A stretch of 64,000 bases of DNA from Streptomyces flavofungini (GTDB lineage Bacteria > Actinomycetota > Actinomycetes > Streptomycetales > Streptomycetaceae), in contig NZ_BMVR01000025.1 of NCBI RefSeq assembly GCF_014650815.1, positions 1 to 64,000 on the forward strand. The letters run 5' to 3'. Both the position numbers and the translations under genes were made by a program. The notes beneath the pieces were generated by a model, which saw nothing but the letters and a program-made list of their open reading frames with translations, did no database searches and was not told the origin of the DNA. This document shows positions 35,208 through 43,788 of this stretch, in pieces (within the stretch, counting starts at the first letter, position 1; every line of letters begins with the position of its first letter).

Positions 35208-36029
35208 TCAATCCATCCGTCGAGCCGCCCCCAGCAGCCCGATCTCCGCGTCGGTGCCCTGAGTCACCACGTACTGCCGATCCCGCTCGGCGCACCACAA
35301 CGTCACCCCGTCGGCGAGCGTCGGCAGCGACTGCACGTCCCCGCGCGGCAGTGCGAGAGAGCGCCCGATCTGCGTGGCCTCGTCGGGCGAGACGCGCTGC
35401 ACTCCCACGAGCCGTGCCTGCCGGATCAGCCGGGGCGCCACGGGGCTGAGATAGGGCAGCAGCGTCAGTACGGACTGCCAGGGCCCGGACACGACCCGCC
35501 CCCGAGGCGGCCGCATCCCGCAGTCGCGCACCACAAGCACCGGACTCCCGGCCGACGCCCCCTGCGGCGGCACCCGCCCCACGTCGTGCACGGACATCCC
35601 GGCCTGCCCGACCCCGAGCGCCCGCACCAACTGTGCCCAGGCCTGCGCCCGCCCGGTCTCGACCGCCACCCGCGCGCCCGTGGCGGCGGCCCGCAGGGCG
35701 ATCACCTGGGCGGTCCAGAGGCCACCGATGAGCAGCACGTCGTACGGAGTGGGGCGGTTCACGCCCAGCACGGCGGGCTGCCCGGCGGCGTCCGCGCCTA
35801 TGACCACGCCGTCGTCCCCGATGGGCAGCGCGAGCAGGTCCACGTCCGCCGCGGAGAGCGCGTGCCGCCGGTGCCGGGGCCCGAGCAGCCCGAACCCGGT
35901 CCGCAGGGCCGCGCGGAGACCGTCCGGAGCCGGGACCGGAGCCGCCGGGGCCGGAGTCGGGGCCGTCGGCGGCGGTGACATCGGTCCCGGCATCGGCGTC
36001 GGAGCCGGGGGAGACGACGGAATGCTCAT
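35208..36029 (-). CDS. ESX-locus protein of unknown function
   Basis: 273 residues. A Pro-rich N-terminus (about 35 residues) precedes a soluble alpha/beta region (ADVDLLALPIGDDGVVIGADA, PTPYDVLLIGGLWTAQVIALRAAATGARVAVETGRAQAW, LPTLADGVTLWCAERDRQYVVTQG). No TM, signal peptide or catalytic motif was recognised. Start ATG overlaps the EccE stop as TGATG, so it is translated with EccE and probably acts with the secretion machine. I do not recognise its family; the fixed position between eccE and the EspI-like gene suggests an assembly or regulatory partner. Confidence 0.85.
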   Translation of the reverse strand: MSIPSSPPAPTPMPGPMSPPPTAPTPAPAAPVPAPDGLRAALRTGFGLLGPRHRRHALSAADVDLLALPIGDDGVVIGADAAGQPAVLGVNRPTPYDVLLIGGLWTAQVIALRAAATGARVAVETGRAQAWAQLVRALGVGQAGMSVHDVGRVPPQGASAGSPVLVVRDCGMRPPRGRVVSGPWQSVLTLLPYLSPVAPRLIRQARLVGVQRVSPDEATQIGRSLALPRGDVQSLPTLADGVTLWCAERDRQYVVTQGTDAEIGLLGAARRMD

Positions 36030-37345
36030 CAGCGCGTACCTCCGAGCGGCAACGTGGCCAGCATGGCGGGCAGTTGCTCCCGGTCGAGCCGCAGCAGGCC
36101 CGTACCTGAGTGGCGTGCCGCACCCTCCAACGCGCGCCGCGCCGCGACCAGTTCGGCGTCGCTCCGGCCCGTCACCCGCATATGGCCGCGCACCGACACC
36201 GCCTGCTGCTCGTCGCGCGCCAGGGTGAGGCTGAACGTGGTGGCCAGCGTCGGCACCGCCGTGAGCAGGGACACCAACTGCGGCAGCGACGGCCCGCCGC
36301 CCGGACCGCTGAGCTGCGGCCAGCGTCGTACCCAGTACGTCGTGTGCCGCCGGTTGTCGCAGCGCCAGGACCGCTGGGACTCCTCGGTCCTGCGCTCGGG
36401 CGAACCTGTTTGACCGGCTTGACCGGCTTGACCGGCTTGCGCCATCGCCAGCGGATTGGCGCACGCGGACGTGGCGACGGCGGCCGTCAGCTCGTCCTCC
36501 GTGAGCAGCGTCGCCCGGAAGCCCGCCCCCGTCAGACGGCTCGCCAGGTGGTCCGCCGACCGCACCGCGCACTTCTGCGCGCCGACGAGCCCGCCGCCGC
36601 GGGCGGCCACGGCCTCCGGGCAGCGCTCCGGGTCGAGCTTCAGGGCTATCCATGTGATGCGCACGGCGGGGGCACCGGTCTGCGCCTGCAGCGGTGCGTA
36701 GTTGCTGACGGCGACCGACTGCTGCGGCAGGTGCAGCGCGGGTGCGGGCTGCGTGTGCAGCACGACCTGCGCCGACTCCAGGTGGATCCCATCGACTTCG
36801 AGGGTGTCCCGCACCAGGCCGACGGGCAGCGGCTGTCGCGTCCGCTCCGCGCGCAGCGCCGTCGCGTCCGACTCCACCTGCAGGACGACCGTCAGGAAGC
36901 TGCCGTCGCCGATCATTCCGATGGGCCGCCGGTCCTGGTCCTTGCCGCGGCTGTACGTGTACGTCCGCAGCGACGGGTCGCACTCCACGGCCGGCGCGAG
37001 CCCCGGCTCCGTACCCGTCGGCACCGGTGTGGCAGCGGCGCGACGTCTGCGCGCCCGCAAGGCCCAGGCGGCCGCGAGCAGTTCGGGCAGGGAGCGGCCA
37101 CGCAGCCGTACCGCCGCGAGCAGGACGAGCACAGCGGCGACCGCGCCCGCGGGGACGAGGGCCACCGGTGAGATCACCCAGGCGGCGAGCAGCAGGGCCG
37201 CCGCGATCTCCACCAGTGCCAATTGTCGCAGCCGCAATGAACCGGAGCGCCCGGAACGGAACTTCAGGTGGTGCACCACCGTCCCTCGGCCAGGCGCCTG
37301 GCCGGATGTCGCCGGTGGCCGCGCCCGCGTAGCGGAAGCCGTCAT
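36029..37345 (-). CDS. eccE: type VII secretion protein EccE
   Basis: 438 residues. Two adjacent TM helices near the N-terminus (LRQLALVEIAAALLLAAWVI, ALVPAGAVAAVLVLLAAVRL) followed by a cytoplasmic domain (SLRTYTYSRGKDQDRRPIGMIGDG, CEDNRR-like WRCDNRRHTTYWVRRWP) are the EccE pattern. EccE sits at the periphery of the ESX membrane complex. The start at 37345 (GGGGGG 7 nt upstream) was chosen over a longer frame to 37543. AGQAGQAGQTG near residue 305-315 comes from a 9-bp DNA repeat (36410-36438). Divergent from eccB across a 172-nt gap. Confidence 0.88.
   Translation of the reverse strand: MTASATRARPPATSGQAPGRGTVVHHLKFRSGRSGSLRLRQLALVEIAAALLLAAWVISPVALVPAGAVAAVLVLLAAVRLRGRSLPELLAAAWALRARRRRAAATPVPTGTEPGLAPAVECDPSLRTYTYSRGKDQDRRPIGMIGDGSFLTVVLQVESDATALRAERTRQPLPVGLVRDTLEVDGIHLESAQVVLHTQPAPALHLPQQSVAVSNYAPLQAQTGAPAVRITWIALKLDPERCPEAVAARGGGLVGAQKCAVRSADHLASRLTGAGFRATLLTEDELTAAVATSACANPLAMAQAGQAGQAGQTGSPERRTEESQRSWRCDNRRHTTYWVRRWPQLSGPGGGPSLPQLVSLLTAVPTLATTFSLTLARDEQQAVSVRGHMRVTGRSDAELVAARRALEGAARHSGTGLLRLDREQLPAMLATLPLGGTR
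36410..36438 (-). repeat. 9-bp repeat in eccE
   Basis: Three tandem TTGACCGGC units plus a partial fourth, coding AGQ repeats. Confidence 0.8.
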
Positions 37346-37517
37346 TCCAAACCCCCCGAATCTCCCGAAAAACGGTGCAGGGCAAGCCTCTTGAGCCTCC
37401 CGAACCTTACCCGGCTCACACGCGTGATTACTCAACAGGCATAGTAGGAGCTCGGTCTGACAACGGCCGAGGGGGGACGTCGACCCCCGGCGCTGCACAA
37501 GGGGGACCCGGACGCTC

Positions 37518-39053
37518 ATGGCATCACGGCGCGACGAACTCAACGCCTACACGTTTGCGAAGCGTCGTACGCTCGCTGCCTTCATCCAGCCCACGCCGTC
37601 GGGTTCGGAGGAAAGCGCGCCGCGACCGCTGCGCGGGGTGGTGCCCGGCATCGTCGTCGGGGTGATCGTGCTGGCCGTGTTCGGCGCGTGGGGGATGCTC
37701 AAGCCGGCGGCCAAGCCCGGCTGGGACAAGCCGAAGGAACACGTGATCGTCGCGAGCAAGTCGACGACCCGGTACGTGGTCCTCATGACCGACGGCAAGC
37801 GCCAGCTGCATCCCGTACTCAACATGGCGTCGGCGAAGCTCCTCCTGGACGCCGACAAGGGCGAGGTCATCAAGGTCTCCGAGTCCGTCCTCGACAAGGG
37901 CAGGATCCCGCGGGGCGCCACCATCGGCATCCCGTACGCTCCCGACCGGCTGCCTGCCCCCGCCGAGGCCGGTTCCGCGAAGCGCTGGGCGGTGTGCGAG
38001 CGCCCCGCGGACGGCGAACGCGCCATCCAGAAGGCCGCGTTCGTGTTCGCGGCCCGCGACCAGGACCGGACCGAGGGCGGCGAACGGCTGCGCGGCGGCG
38101 AGCTGTTGTACGTCGTCGGTCCCGACAAGGTGCGCTACGTGGTCGACGCGGAGGGCACCGCGTACCGCGTCCCGTCCAAGAACGAGAAGCTGCTGCGTAC
38201 CCTCGTGCGCGCCGAACGGGAACCGCAGCGGGTGTCCCGGCAGTGGCTGGAGACCCTGCACCGCGGCCACCTGATCTACTTCCCGAAGGTGCCGGGCACC
38301 CCCGGAGCGGACGCCGAGGTGGCCGATCTCCAGGAGCCGGGGGCGAACAAGGTCGGCATGGTGCTCAGGGCCCCCAACGGCGACGAGACGCAGTACTACG
38401 TAGTGCTGCCCGGACGCGTCGCCCCGGTCTCCGACTTCACCGCGCACCTTCTGCTCGCGAGCCCCGACCTGGTCCGCCTGAGGCAGGGGGGCAAGGCCAG
38501 GGACGTCAGCCCCGGAGCGATCAGCCCCGTCAAGGAGGAGTTCGGCGCACAGCGCGTGTGGCCGCGCCACACGCCGTCCCCCGCCAATGAGGCCTCCTCC
38601 GCGCGCGGCAGCCGCAACACCGTCTGCAACGTCCTGCGCCACGTCGACGGCGACAAGGGCAGGACCACGCTGAACACCTGGGCGGGCACGGACTTCCCGG
38701 CCCCCCTTCCCGCCGGTTCGTCGAGCGCGTACGTCACGCCCGGCTCGGGCCAGCTCTACCGCCAGTTCCTCGGCAGGGACACGAAGACGGGCGGTGACTT
38801 CCTGGTCACCGACACCGGCCTGCGCTACGCGATGCAGTCCAACAGCGACAGCGCGACCGACGACGCGGGCATCGGCACCAGCCCCGAGCAGCGCAAGGAG
38901 CAGCAGCAACAGGAGCAGGAGTCGGAACAGGCCCGCACCCGCCTCGGCTACGCGGACGTGGACGTGGCCCCCGTGCCCGTGGCCTGGTCCAAGTTCCTGC
39001 CGACGGGGCCGCGCCTGTCGACGGCGTCGGCGCGGCAACCGCAGGGTTCTTAG
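37518..39053 (+). CDS. eccB: type VII secretion protein EccB
   Basis: 511 residues; the periplasmic-side ESX core component. MASRRDELNAYTFAKRRTLAAFIQP is the conserved cytoplasmic N-terminus, one TM helix follows (GVVPGIVVGVIVLAVFGAWGML), and then the large extracytoplasmic domain (TTRYVVLMTDGKRQLHPVLNMASAKLLL, GIPYAPDRLP, cysteines in WAVCERP and NTVCNV). A Gln/Glu-rich stretch lies near residue 455. Weak Shine-Dalgarno. It heads the plus-strand transcript and is followed 13 nt later by the mycosin gene. Confidence 0.95.
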   Translation: MASRRDELNAYTFAKRRTLAAFIQPTPSGSEESAPRPLRGVVPGIVVGVIVLAVFGAWGMLKPAAKPGWDKPKEHVIVASKSTTRYVVLMTDGKRQLHPVLNMASAKLLLDADKGEVIKVSESVLDKGRIPRGATIGIPYAPDRLPAPAEAGSAKRWAVCERPADGERAIQKAAFVFAARDQDRTEGGERLRGGELLYVVGPDKVRYVVDAEGTAYRVPSKNEKLLRTLVRAEREPQRVSRQWLETLHRGHLIYFPKVPGTPGADAEVADLQEPGANKVGMVLRAPNGDETQYYVVLPGRVAPVSDFTAHLLLASPDLVRLRQGGKARDVSPGAISPVKEEFGAQRVWPRHTPSPANEASSARGSRNTVCNVLRHVDGDKGRTTLNTWAGTDFPAPLPAGSSSAYVTPGSGQLYRQFLGRDTKTGGDFLVTDTGLRYAMQSNSDSATDDAGIGTSPEQRKEQQQQEQESEQARTRLGYADVDVAPVPVAWSKFLPTGPRLSTASARQPQGS

Positions 39054-39066
39054 GGGGAGTAGGCCC

Positions 39067-40326
39067 ATGTCCGCAATCTCTGGCGTTCGTAAGGCCGGAA
39101 TCTCTGGCGTTCGTCAGGCCGGGGTGGCCGTCGCCGCGGCCCTGACCGTCACCGCGACGACGGGCGTCCCGGCGGCCGCGGCACCGGCGGACTCGGACCG
39201 CTGCGAGTACCCCAACAAGCCGTATGCGGGCCGCCCGTGGGCGCTCCAGCGGGTCCTCCTCGACGAACTGTGGCGCCAGTCCACGGGCAAGGGGGTGCGC
39301 GTGGCGGTGATCGACACCGGGGTGGACGTCAAGAACGGCCAGCTCAAGCCCGCAGTCGATGTGTCCAGGGGCCGCAACTACCTCCCGAAGAACCTCAAGG
39401 ACGAGGACGGCAACAAGATCAAACGGGGCAAGGAGAACGGCACCTCGGACCTGGTCGGCCACGGCACCCGCGTGGCCGGGATCATCGCGGCCCGCCCGGC
39501 GAAGGGCACGGGCTTCGTGGGGCTCGCGCCCGACGCGACGATCATCCCGATCCAGCAGAACGACGCGGAGGGCCACGGCGACACGCGGACTCTCGCCGAC
39601 TCCATCGACTACGCGGTGGACGCGGGCGCGGGTGTCATCAACATCTCCCAGGACACGGCGAACGCGGTGGAGCCGGCACCGGAGCTCAAACGGGCGGTGG
39701 ACCGGGCCCTCGACGCGCAGCGGGTGATCGTCGCATCAGCGGGCAACGACGGCTTGGGCGGCAACGTCAAGAAGACGTATCCGGCGTCCTACGAGGGGGT
39801 GCTCGCGGTGGCATCGTCGGACCGCAACAACGAACGCGCCCCCTTCTCCCAGTCGGGCGACTTCGTGGACGTCGCGGCGCCGGGCGTGGACATGATCTCC
39901 ACGGTCCCGCGGGGCGGCCACTGCGCCGACAACGGAACAAGCTTCTCCGCCCCGTACGTCGCGGGCGTAGCGGCCCTCATCAAGTCCAAGCACAAGAACT
40001 GGACCCCCCGTCAGATCACGGCCCAGATCCAGCAGACAGCCGAACGCTCAACGTCCGGCCACGACCGCCTGGTCGGCTGGGGCGTGGTCGACCCGGTCCG
40101 CGCCCTCACCGAGGACGACCACCCGATCGAACGCCCCGTCGCCCACGAGGGCGTGGAACGCGGCAAGGCCCCGACCGCGGCGAAACTCCACCTCGGCGAG
40201 ACCCCCGAGGAACGCACGGCCCGCATCGCCACGTACGTCGCCGTGGGGGCCGTGGTCGTGGTGGTGGGTCTTGGCGGGGCGGGGGTGGCTTTGCGGGATG
40301 CGCGGAGGCGGAGTGGCCGACGGTGA
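39067..40326 (+). CDS. mycP: mycosin 1, type VII secretion-associated subtilisin-like protease
   Basis: 419 residues. Signal peptide (VAVAAALTVTATTGVPAAAA), S8 catalytic residues in VAVIDTGVD (Asp), LVGHGTRVAGIIAARP (His), SAGNDG (oxyanion Asn) and DNGTSFSAPYVAGVAAL (Ser), then a C-terminal TM helix (YVAVGAVVVVVGLGGAGVAL). This is the membrane-anchored mycosin layout; mycosins stabilise the ESX complex and process substrates. ATG with GGGGGAG 7 nt upstream. The n-region ISGVRKAG ISGVRQAG is an exact 8-residue duplication. Confidence 0.95.
   Translation: MSAISGVRKAGISGVRQAGVAVAAALTVTATTGVPAAAAPADSDRCEYPNKPYAGRPWALQRVLLDELWRQSTGKGVRVAVIDTGVDVKNGQLKPAVDVSRGRNYLPKNLKDEDGNKIKRGKENGTSDLVGHGTRVAGIIAARPAKGTGFVGLAPDATIIPIQQNDAEGHGDTRTLADSIDYAVDAGAGVINISQDTANAVEPAPELKRAVDRALDAQRVIVASAGNDGLGGNVKKTYPASYEGVLAVASSDRNNERAPFSQSGDFVDVAAPGVDMISTVPRGGHCADNGTSFSAPYVAGVAALIKSKHKNWTPRQITAQIQQTAERSTSGHDRLVGWGVVDPVRALTEDDHPIERPVAHEGVERGKAPTAAKLHLGETPEERTARIATYVAVGAVVVVVGLGGAGVALRDARRRSGRR
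39076..39123 (+). repeat. 24-bp tandem duplication in mycosin signal peptide
   Basis: Two copies (39076-39099, 39100-39123) differing at two bases, encoding ISGVRKAG/ISGVRQAG. Confidence 0.85.
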
Positions 40327-40351
40327 TCGGATCACCGCCGGGACCCTCGAT

Positions 40352-40897
40352 TTACTCTGGGGCGTCAGTGGACCAGAAGTCGGATCGGACGTTGGGCTCG
40401 GGGATCGGTCCCCCCGCGAAGTTGGGGCCGACAGTCTTGGCCTTCGGGGGTGCTACTGAAGACTTGTCGACGCAGGGTGTCGCCACCTCAAAGTGGGCTT
40501 GCCCATCTCCGCCGATGCGGAGTCGCACGCGAAAACCGTCGGGAGTCTCAAAATACGTCGCAGGGCTCTTGGGGTTTCGACTGACATCGATCCTTGAATA
40601 CCCCTCCTTCTGCCAGTGACGCTCGACCACTCCGAAGAAACTGCCCCTGCGCTCCTCCGAAATGATGGTCATCACTGCTCTGCGTCGGGAAACCCCGCAG
40701 TCGCCCTCAGTTGATTCCCCATGAGTCCAATGCACTGCGGGCTTGATGGCGGAAAATGTTCCATCGAGGATCGCATCTGCGTGTTCGGCGGCTTCTTGCA
40801 TGTTCATCTTCGGCTTCCCTTCGCCTGAGTCCGAAGAGCTTGTACAGCCTGTCAGCGCTAGCATCAGGATCAGGAGGGCGGCGGAGACGTGCTTCAT
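40352..40897 (-). CDS. small lipoprotein of the ESX-linked lower-GC cassette
   Basis: 181 residues. MKHVSAALLILMLALTGC is a clean lipoprotein signal with LTGC lipobox. The mature domain has two cysteines (GDCGVSRRRAVMT, VATPCVDK) that may form a disulphide, and an alpha/beta pattern (RGSFFGVVERHWQKEGYSRIDVSRN). No family recognised. Start overlaps the end of the alpha/beta hydrolase gene (ATGA-type, 4 nt), so the two are made together. Base composition is clearly lower in GC than flanking ESX genes. By position it could be an immunity or chaperone lipoprotein for the hydrolase; this is inference. Confidence 0.85.
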   Translation of the reverse strand: MKHVSAALLILMLALTGCTSSSDSGEGKPKMNMQEAAEHADAILDGTFSAIKPAVHWTHGESTEGDCGVSRRRAVMTIISEERRGSFFGVVERHWQKEGYSRIDVSRNPKSPATYFETPDGFRVRLRIGGDGQAHFEVATPCVDKSSVAPPKAKTVGPNFAGGPIPEPNVRSDFWSTDAPE

Positions 40898-42828
40898 CGA
40901 GGCCGCTCCAAGTCGATCTCGTCGGACTTACCGACCACGATCTTGGCGATATTGTCAGCGGACATCTGATCCTTGCTGGGGTTGAAGTAATTCGAGTGCG
41001 CCTCGACTCCGCCCTCGACCAGCGTCGGGCCGTCGTCCACCTTGAAGCGCGTGGCGCCGAAATCCTTGTGGGCAGGGTCGGTGCCGAACCAGATCTGACT
41101 CGGGTCGGTCTGGGCGTCTTGCGCCATGTACCCGGCTATACCACCGACAACAGCACCGGTAGTACCACCAATGACTCCTCCCACAGGGCCGCCCATGCCG
41201 GTGCCGAGAACGAAGCCCGCAGAGCCGCCACCTGCGGCACCTGTCGCAATCCCCTTCGCTTCGTCATGGCTTGGGAGCTTGGTCACGATGTCATTGTCGG
41301 CAGCACCGACGAAGACGTGCCCCTTGTCGACATTGAGCTCTCGAGCGGAGTCGGCGCCTGTCCCTGGGCTGCCCACGAGAATGATGTCGTCAGCCCCTGG
41401 GACGCCGCCATGCTGTTGCGCGGCCTGGCCGACAGTCAGCGATCCGTAGGAGTGGCCGATCGCGGTGACATGCGGGTTGGAGTTCTCATTGGTGGCCGAG
41501 ATGCCCGCCATGAACTCGTTGTATGCGGGTGCGCCGGCCTCGGCCTGGTCGCGGACCATGACATCCGTATTGTCGAGAAGCTGGGAGACGGGTAGCTGAG
41601 GTGCATCGTAACCAAGCCATACGATTGATGCGGTAGTACTGGACTTATCGGCCTCCATGGCGCCAAGGGCGGTGTCCTGTGCCCGCTGCAATGTTCCGCC
41701 GGCGAATTTTTCGTCCAGCTTCGTGCCGAGTCCGGGCACATAAGCACCTACGTTCCTCGCGGTGTCGGGGTTGCCGTATGACACGATTGCCCGACCGTTC
41801 CCCTCGTCGCCGATGCCCAACAAGTACATCGGTGGGTGACTGTCCGCGGCCAGCTTGGTGTCGATCCCTCGCAAGCCGGTCAAAATCGTTCGGGACTTTT
41901 CGTCGTCTTGCCCTTCCAGCTTTCCCATGAGGAGTTGGAGATTCTCACGATTGGCCTCGTCGCGAACCTCGGCCGGGATGCCGTCCAGATTACCGATCAC
42001 ATCCGGGTAGACAGCGAGGTATTCATCGCGTTGCTCCCCGGTCAAGGCGTCCCACCATTCCTTGCGCTCCGCAGGGGACTTGTCCCGTGGGATGTCCCTC
42101 CCGAGGTGGTTGTAAGCCGCCTCTCGTACTGCTTCTGCGTCCTTGGCTGCGTCTGTCCACGTACCGGAGCTGACTTCCAGTCCTGGCCCTGCCTTGAGCT
42201 TGTTCAACGCCTGGCTGTAGCGCTCGTCGATCTCGCGGGCTTCTCGCAGGGCGTGAGCGATGCTGTCGGCGATGCCCTGGGCTTTCGCTCGATGGGGGTT
42301 GGGGCTCTTCAACAGAGGTGAACCCGGCCCCATGCCGGAGTCGTACTTCCCGGTTCCGTCGCGATGGAGGCCGGGGTTGCCTGAGCCGATGAGTCCGTTG
42401 TTGCCCAGGACGGTGCCACCGGGAATCTTGTCACCGGTCATGGGGCTTTCGCCGTCGGCCGGATACTCGATGCTTCCATTCGAGTTGACGGTGTACCCGC
42501 AGGATGCGGCCTCGTCCAGCGCATTGTGCAGTCTTCGTCTAGGCGACGCGAGTTCGGCTGCCAGGCCGTCCAGCGTGCCGCGGATCGGACCGGTCTCGGT
42601 GTGAATGTAGTGGTAGTTCTCACTGAGGCGCTTGAGGCGTTTCACTGCTGACTTCGCGGAATCGCCCTCCTGCGTCTTGGAGATTGTTCCTCCCATCTCG
42701 GCCTCGACGGACTCACGTGCGGAGTCAGCGTGCCGGGAGACAGCGGCCCAGCCGTCGGCAGCGTCAGTCAGCGCGGTCAGTTTGAGATCCCTGAGCAGCT
42801 GCCAGGTCAGCGAAGACGTTGCGGCCAT
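40894..42828 (-). CDS. alpha/beta hydrolase (DUF1023 type) with N-terminal helical ESX-like region and glycine-zipper tail
   Basis: 644 residues. The first 110 or so residues are helical (WQLLRDLKLTALTDAADGWAAVSRHADSARESVEAEMGG, LKRLSENYHYIH), as in proteins carried by type VII systems. The catalytic region has the nucleophile elbow TAIGHSYGSL (Ser460) and later GSPGTGADSARELNV and DNDIVTKLPSHDE, fitting the DUF1023 alpha/beta hydrolase family. After it comes a glycine zipper (GIATGAAGGGSAGFVLGTGMGGPVGG and so on), a likely membrane-interacting segment. No signal peptide, consistent with ESX export. Middle gene of a three-gene minus-strand cassette; lower GC. Substrate unknown. Confidence 0.88.
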   Translation of the reverse strand: MAATSSLTWQLLRDLKLTALTDAADGWAAVSRHADSARESVEAEMGGTISKTQEGDSAKSAVKRLKRLSENYHYIHTETGPIRGTLDGLAAELASPRRRLHNALDEAASCGYTVNSNGSIEYPADGESPMTGDKIPGGTVLGNNGLIGSGNPGLHRDGTGKYDSGMGPGSPLLKSPNPHRAKAQGIADSIAHALREAREIDERYSQALNKLKAGPGLEVSSGTWTDAAKDAEAVREAAYNHLGRDIPRDKSPAERKEWWDALTGEQRDEYLAVYPDVIGNLDGIPAEVRDEANRENLQLLMGKLEGQDDEKSRTILTGLRGIDTKLAADSHPPMYLLGIGDEGNGRAIVSYGNPDTARNVGAYVPGLGTKLDEKFAGGTLQRAQDTALGAMEADKSSTTASIVWLGYDAPQLPVSQLLDNTDVMVRDQAEAGAPAYNEFMAGISATNENSNPHVTAIGHSYGSLTVGQAAQQHGGVPGADDIILVGSPGTGADSARELNVDKGHVFVGAADNDIVTKLPSHDEAKGIATGAAGGGSAGFVLGTGMGGPVGGVIGGTTGAVVGGIAGYMAQDAQTDPSQIWFGTDPAHKDFGATRFKVDDGPTLVEGGVEAHSNYFNPSKDQMSADNIAKIVVGKSDEIDLERPR

Positions 42829-42834
42829 GGATCG

Positions 42835-43278
42835 CTATTCACCTCTCCTGGTGCCGGGGACCTGCACCGCGTCAGTCTCCGCTCCCACTTTGACGTCGAT
42901 CTCGCCCAACTCCCGGGCCGCACTGCGGAGACTGGGCTGAAGAGACACGCACTCGTCACGCACTGCACTGAGCCGCCGCTTCCAGGACGTGAGCACGGTA
43001 TTCAAGGTGCCCAGACTGGCCAGTCCTTCCGCCCCACTCACGACCCCCTCGTGGGCTGCGCGCAAGTCGGTCCTGGCCACTCTCGTGGCGGTACTGAGAT
43101 CGTCCGCCACCCCAGCGGCGTGCATCCACGGTTTGCGTGTGTGTCTGAGGGAAACGGCCTCACGGCCAGTCCCGTCAGCGGAGCCTGCGCCACCAGCCGA
43201 CGCCTCGTTGAGCTGCAACTGCGCCGACTGCCGCGCGACGGCTTCGGCCTTCAGGTGTTCCCACTCGTCCCATGCCAT
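42835..43278 (-). CDS. small helical WXG-like protein, probable partner of the hydrolase
   Basis: 147 residues. MAWDEWEHLKAEAVARQSAQLQLNE is followed by two long predicted helices (TRVARTDLRAAHEGVVSGAEGLASLGTLNTVLTSWKRRLSAVRDEC and SLRSAARELGEIDVKVG). The length and the central TSWKRRL turn recall WXG100-type secretion partners, although a strict WxG is absent. The start at 43278 (GGAAGTGAG upstream) was chosen over an upstream extension. It ends 6 nt before the hydrolase start, so cotranslation and heterodimer export are plausible. Family not recognised with certainty. Confidence 0.8.
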   Translation of the reverse strand: MAWDEWEHLKAEAVARQSAQLQLNEASAGGAGSADGTGREAVSLRHTRKPWMHAAGVADDLSTATRVARTDLRAAHEGVVSGAEGLASLGTLNTVLTSWKRRLSAVRDECVSLQPSLRSAARELGEIDVKVGAETDAVQVPGTRRGE

Positions 43279-43381
43279 GCGGGTCTCACTTCCTTGGGTG
43301 CCACGGCAAGACGCTGTGCTCCAGCGCATGGCGATCTGCGCTGAACCGGGCTGAGGATAGCGACAGTCGACACCGCAGCAA

Positions 43382-43399
43382 CTGAGTATGCGTACTCAG
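43382..43399. promoter_or_regulatory. perfect palindrome, candidate operator
   Basis: CTGAGTATGCGTACTCAG has 7-bp perfect arms (CTGAGTA/TACTCAG). It lies in the divergent region between the minus-strand cassette and the plus-strand ESX genes, about 100 nt before the cassette's first start codon. Confidence 0.45.
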
Positions 43400-43533
43400 A
43401 TGATGGAGTGGCGGACGTGTGAGCCCGGCCTCGACTGGTGCGGCAGGGTGTGACGCATCAACAAGTGACTCGGGCGGCGTCGATGCGTCGTCCGGGAGTC
43501 AGGCGCGTGAGTGCAGGATCCACCCTGAAGGTG

Positions 43534-43553
43534 CGAGAGTTGGCCAATTCTCG
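43534..43553. promoter_or_regulatory. 20-bp near-perfect palindrome, candidate operator
   Basis: CGAGAGTTGGCCAATTCTCG is symmetric at 18 of 20 positions. It is the second symmetric element in the same 510-nt divergent region (43279-43788), which contains no accepted gene. Confidence 0.45.
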
Positions 43554-43671
43554 ACACTCGGCCGGGGTGAGTTCTGGACGTACGAGCAGTGGACACAACC
43601 TTCGTGCGGGTGTGGACGTCAGCCGGGGTCGATCGGTGGCTCGTTTGCAACTGCTGTGACGCAAAGCCTAG

Positions 43672-43700
43672 TTGGATGTCACTCACGGTGTGGCTAGAGT
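43672..43700 (+). promoter_or_regulatory. promoter of the plus-strand ESX substrate genes
   Basis: TTGGAT (43672-43677), exactly 17 nt, TAGAGT (43695-43700): a good vegetative sigma match. It is about 88 nt before the GTG at 43789. Confidence 0.65.
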
Positions 43701-43788
43701 GACGATGGTGTGACGTGCATTCAGACCGCCGTCGGTGTCTGCCGCAGTCGCACGTTGAGACCAACGGGGATTCGGGGATGGGGACATC

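Noticed and set aside
43396..43764. ORFs on both strands in the ESX divergent region
   Set aside because: His/Thr/Ser-rich or mixed translations without ribosome sites; the interval holds palindromes and a promoter instead.
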